Positions 14,456 to 16,424 of a stretch of DNA of 16,424 nt are shown here, in pieces (within the stretch, counting starts at the first letter, position 1; each line of letters begins with the position of its first letter). Under the pieces are notes generated by a model. That model did not search any database. It saw only the letters and a program-made list of their open reading frames with translations, and was not told the DNA's origin. Origin of the DNA: an uncultured Blautia sp. (GTDB lineage: Bacteria; Bacillota; Clostridia; Lachnospirales; Lachnospiraceae). Location: NCBI GenBank assembly GCA_900547685.1, contig URHS01000053.1, forward strand, positions 1 through 16,424. Reading direction: 5' to 3'. Both the position numbers and the translations under genes were made by a program.

Positions 14456-16417
14456 ATGTCAAAATTGATTATATATGAATGGAAAAAGCTGTGGAAAAAT
14501 GCTTCTGTTTTAAAAATTCTATTGCTATTTTTGGTTCTTTCAGGCGTGATATTTCAGGGAGAATTAAATCAGGATAAAGAAGCACATCAGATCTATTTGG
14601 AATTCCACAAAGCCACAGATAATATGACGGAAAAGGAAGCAGGAAATTGGTTACTGGAACAGCAGAAAAAAGAAAATACCGGATATGGGGAGCATAAAGC
14701 GCTTCTGTATTTGGAAGACGAGATATCGGCAATAAAGGACTATGATACATATCGAGAGTCTATTCAAGACAGGTATCAGCAAAGTCAAAATATTTCTGTT
14801 TTTGCAAAAGATGAGAAAGAAAATCAGTATATGGAGCGGATAGCAAAGAAATATAAGGAGCTTGAAGTTAAAGCTCCGATGAAGCGACAGCCATATCAGG
14901 GACTTTTGAAAGTTCTGGATTTTTATGTACAGTATATTTTGGCGATTGTTTTGTTAATTTATCTTGTAAGTGTTGTATTTATACAGGAGCAGAGAAATGG
15001 GAAAGCGGATTTTGCCCGTACAATGCTTAAAGGTAAAAATCCTTTGTTTTGTGCCAAAGCATGCACGGTGTACGGAACTTTACTGATTTATCTGTTTGGC
15101 ACATTTTTCATTCATCTGGTATTAGCTTCCGGAGTATATGGAATGATTTCAATGGATGCGGCAATTCAAAGTGTGCCGGGCTTTTATGCTGTTCCCTATG
15201 CGTGGAGTATAGGGATGTATATAATAGCCTATGGAGTTATGCAGGGATTGGCAGCTTTCCTTCTTACTGCGATTGCTATCTTTTTGGCAAGGTGGTCTGT
15301 ATCGGAAGTAAAAACAGCATTCGGTATTATGCTTATTATGGGATGGAGCTTATTTTGCCAAAATACAATGACCGGAGAAGGATTTGAGGCGGTTTTTAGG
15401 ATATGGAATATATGGGGGGCATTTACAGGTAAATCCATAATCCGAAATTATGAAATTCTCAGATTTGGAAATATTCTTGTGGAACAGAGCTTAGGAATAC
15501 CGCTTTGTATTATCGTAGCAGTTTTCTTTTTGATAATAGGTGGAATTCATTGTTCGAAAGAGAGAGAAAAGAAATATTACCGAAAAGAAAAAAAGAAAGG
15601 GTATCCACATGGATTGTTTTATTATGAAATGAAAAAGCTGTGGATTTATCAAGGGGGGATATTTTTATTTGCTGCATGTATGTGTATACAAGCAATGACT
15701 GTTTATCAGTATAAAACCTATGTGGGCACAGATGAGTTTTATTATCAGAAATATATTGATGAATTTGGAAACAGAATTACAGCCGAAACAGATGAAAAAA
15801 TCGCAGCAGAAAAAATGCGTTTGGAGCATTTGGAAGAAGAATTGTCTCAAACAGACGATTTTGTAAAAAGTTATAAGCTTACACAAGACTTGGAATGTGT
15901 AGGAGGATTTCAGAAATATGTGGAACGGACAGAAAATCTACTGGCTGAGAACAAGAAACCGATTTTGCTGAAAGACAAACAGTATGAATTGCTGTTTGGA
16001 AATACCGAAGTATCTCAAATGATGGTTATTTTGCTGTGCGTTTCTTTTGCCTTTTTAATTCCGTCTGTGTATCAGAAGGAAAAGGAAACCGGAATGGAAG
16101 TGTTACAGAATACGTCTCGATTTGGCAGAGGAAAATTATGGCGTTTAAAAATTGAAATCGTACTTTTATATTGTATTCCTTTTGTACTTTTTAGCGGAGC
16201 AATGGTATTTGTGAAGGAAAAGAAAACGTATGATTTGGAATGGATGTCTCCCATAGGATGTTTGTCGCAATACTGGGAGCAGGATACATCAATTCCTGTA
16301 TGGACTGCTTTTATAGTCGGGATTATTCTCCAATGTATTGTAACGGCAGTTGTTGTTATATTTTTGTCTGCCTGTGCAAAAAGAGTAAGAAATCAGCACA
16401 TGCAGACAAAAATATAA
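14456..16417 (+). CDS. Internally duplicated ABC-2-type permease, 3' end doubtful
   Basis: The frame gives 653 residues, presumably the membrane partner of the preceding ATPase. It is built from two similar halves. Each opens with a cytoplasmic IYEWKKLW or YYEMKKLW motif (residues 4-11 and about 388-395) and a membrane helix. A charged, helical outside domain of about 110-130 residues follows. Next come a second membrane helix and a matching cytoplasmic segment (FIQEQRNGKADFARTML in the first half, VYQKEKETGMEVLQNTS in the second), then further membrane helices. A single chain could therefore supply both halves of the channel. The first half runs about 110 residues beyond IFLARWSVSEVKTAF, but the second stops just after the equivalent IFLSACAKRVRNQ. 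The stop lies inside an inverted repeat at the window end, so the last residues and the stop are probably artificial. Start: ATG after AAAGG. Confidence 0.85.
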   Translation: MSKLIIYEWKKLWKNASVLKILLLFLVLSGVIFQGELNQDKEAHQIYLEFHKATDNMTEKEAGNWLLEQQKKENTGYGEHKALLYLEDEISAIKDYDTYRESIQDRYQQSQNISVFAKDEKENQYMERIAKKYKELEVKAPMKRQPYQGLLKVLDFYVQYILAIVLLIYLVSVVFIQEQRNGKADFARTMLKGKNPLFCAKACTVYGTLLIYLFGTFFIHLVLASGVYGMISMDAAIQSVPGFYAVPYAWSIGMYIIAYGVMQGLAAFLLTAIAIFLARWSVSEVKTAFGIMLIMGWSLFCQNTMTGEGFEAVFRIWNIWGAFTGKSIIRNYEILRFGNILVEQSLGIPLCIIVAVFFLIIGGIHCSKEREKKYYRKEKKKGYPHGLFYYEMKKLWIYQGGIFLFAACMCIQAMTVYQYKTYVGTDEFYYQKYIDEFGNRITAETDEKIAAEKMRLEHLEEELSQTDDFVKSYKLTQDLECVGGFQKYVERTENLLAENKKPILLKDKQYELLFGNTEVSQMMVILLCVSFAFLIPSVYQKEKETGMEVLQNTSRFGRGKLWRLKIEIVLLYCIPFVLFSGAMVFVKEKKTYDLEWMSPIGCLSQYWEQDTSIPVWTAFIVGIILQCIVTAVVVIFLSACAKRVRNQHMQTKI

Positions 16418-16424
16418 CAACAAC
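16349..16424. repeat. 29-bp inverted repeat at the window end (probable fold-back artefact)
   Basis: Bases 16349-16377 and 16396-16424 are reverse complements at 28 of 29 positions (mismatch C16372 against T16401), separated by 18 bases. The left arm codes for a membrane helix of the permease; the right arm holds that gene's stop codon and runs to the last base. No T-run follows, so it does not look like a terminator. Confidence 0.9.

Overview
The window looks like the chromosome of a low-GC Gram-positive anaerobe, most likely a Lachnospiraceae-type Clostridia. This is inferred from AT-rich codon use, strong AGGAGG-type ribosome binding sites, a B12-dependent ribonucleotide reductase, a NiaR-type NAD regulator and LytTR/GHKL signalling. 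No phage, insertion sequence, CRISPR, rRNA or tRNA was seen.

Layout. (1) 1-1835: the 3' part of a class II ribonucleotide reductase gene, then a LURP-one-related protein and a 78-residue protein of unknown function, closely spaced on the + strand. (2) 1857-4050: a MerR/TipAL-type drug-sensing regulator behind a promoter with the 19-bp spacer typical of MerR targets, followed by a MATE efflux pump. A strong internal ribosome binding site would allow a separate drug-binding short form. (3) 4107-5468, - strand: a second, convergent MATE transporter; the two share a terminator hairpin. (4) 5579-9762: a complete de novo NAD operon, nadA-nadB-nadC, ending in a NiaR-type repressor fused in frame to a GNAT acetyltransferase domain. 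A 26-bp dyad over the -35 box of nadA is the likely NiaR operator, so the last gene probably controls the first by feedback. An 18-bp-stem terminator closes the operon. (5) 9923-11906: an AgrA-like LytTR response regulator and a GHKL sensor kinase, overlapping by 23 bp and closed by a terminator. (6) 12059-16417: a lipoprotein resembling a solute-binding protein, an ABC ATPase and a large, internally duplicated ABC-2-type permease, tightly packed in one transcription unit. An SBP-like lipoprotein beside an exporter-type ABC pair and a two-component system is the best candidate here for an under-described system.

The last 76 bases form a 29-bp inverted repeat with one mismatch that ends exactly at the window edge. 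The permease stop codon lies inside it, and the permease's second repeat is about 110 residues shorter than its first. The simplest reading is a fold-back assembly artefact, so the permease is probably incomplete and its last few residues are not trustworthy.
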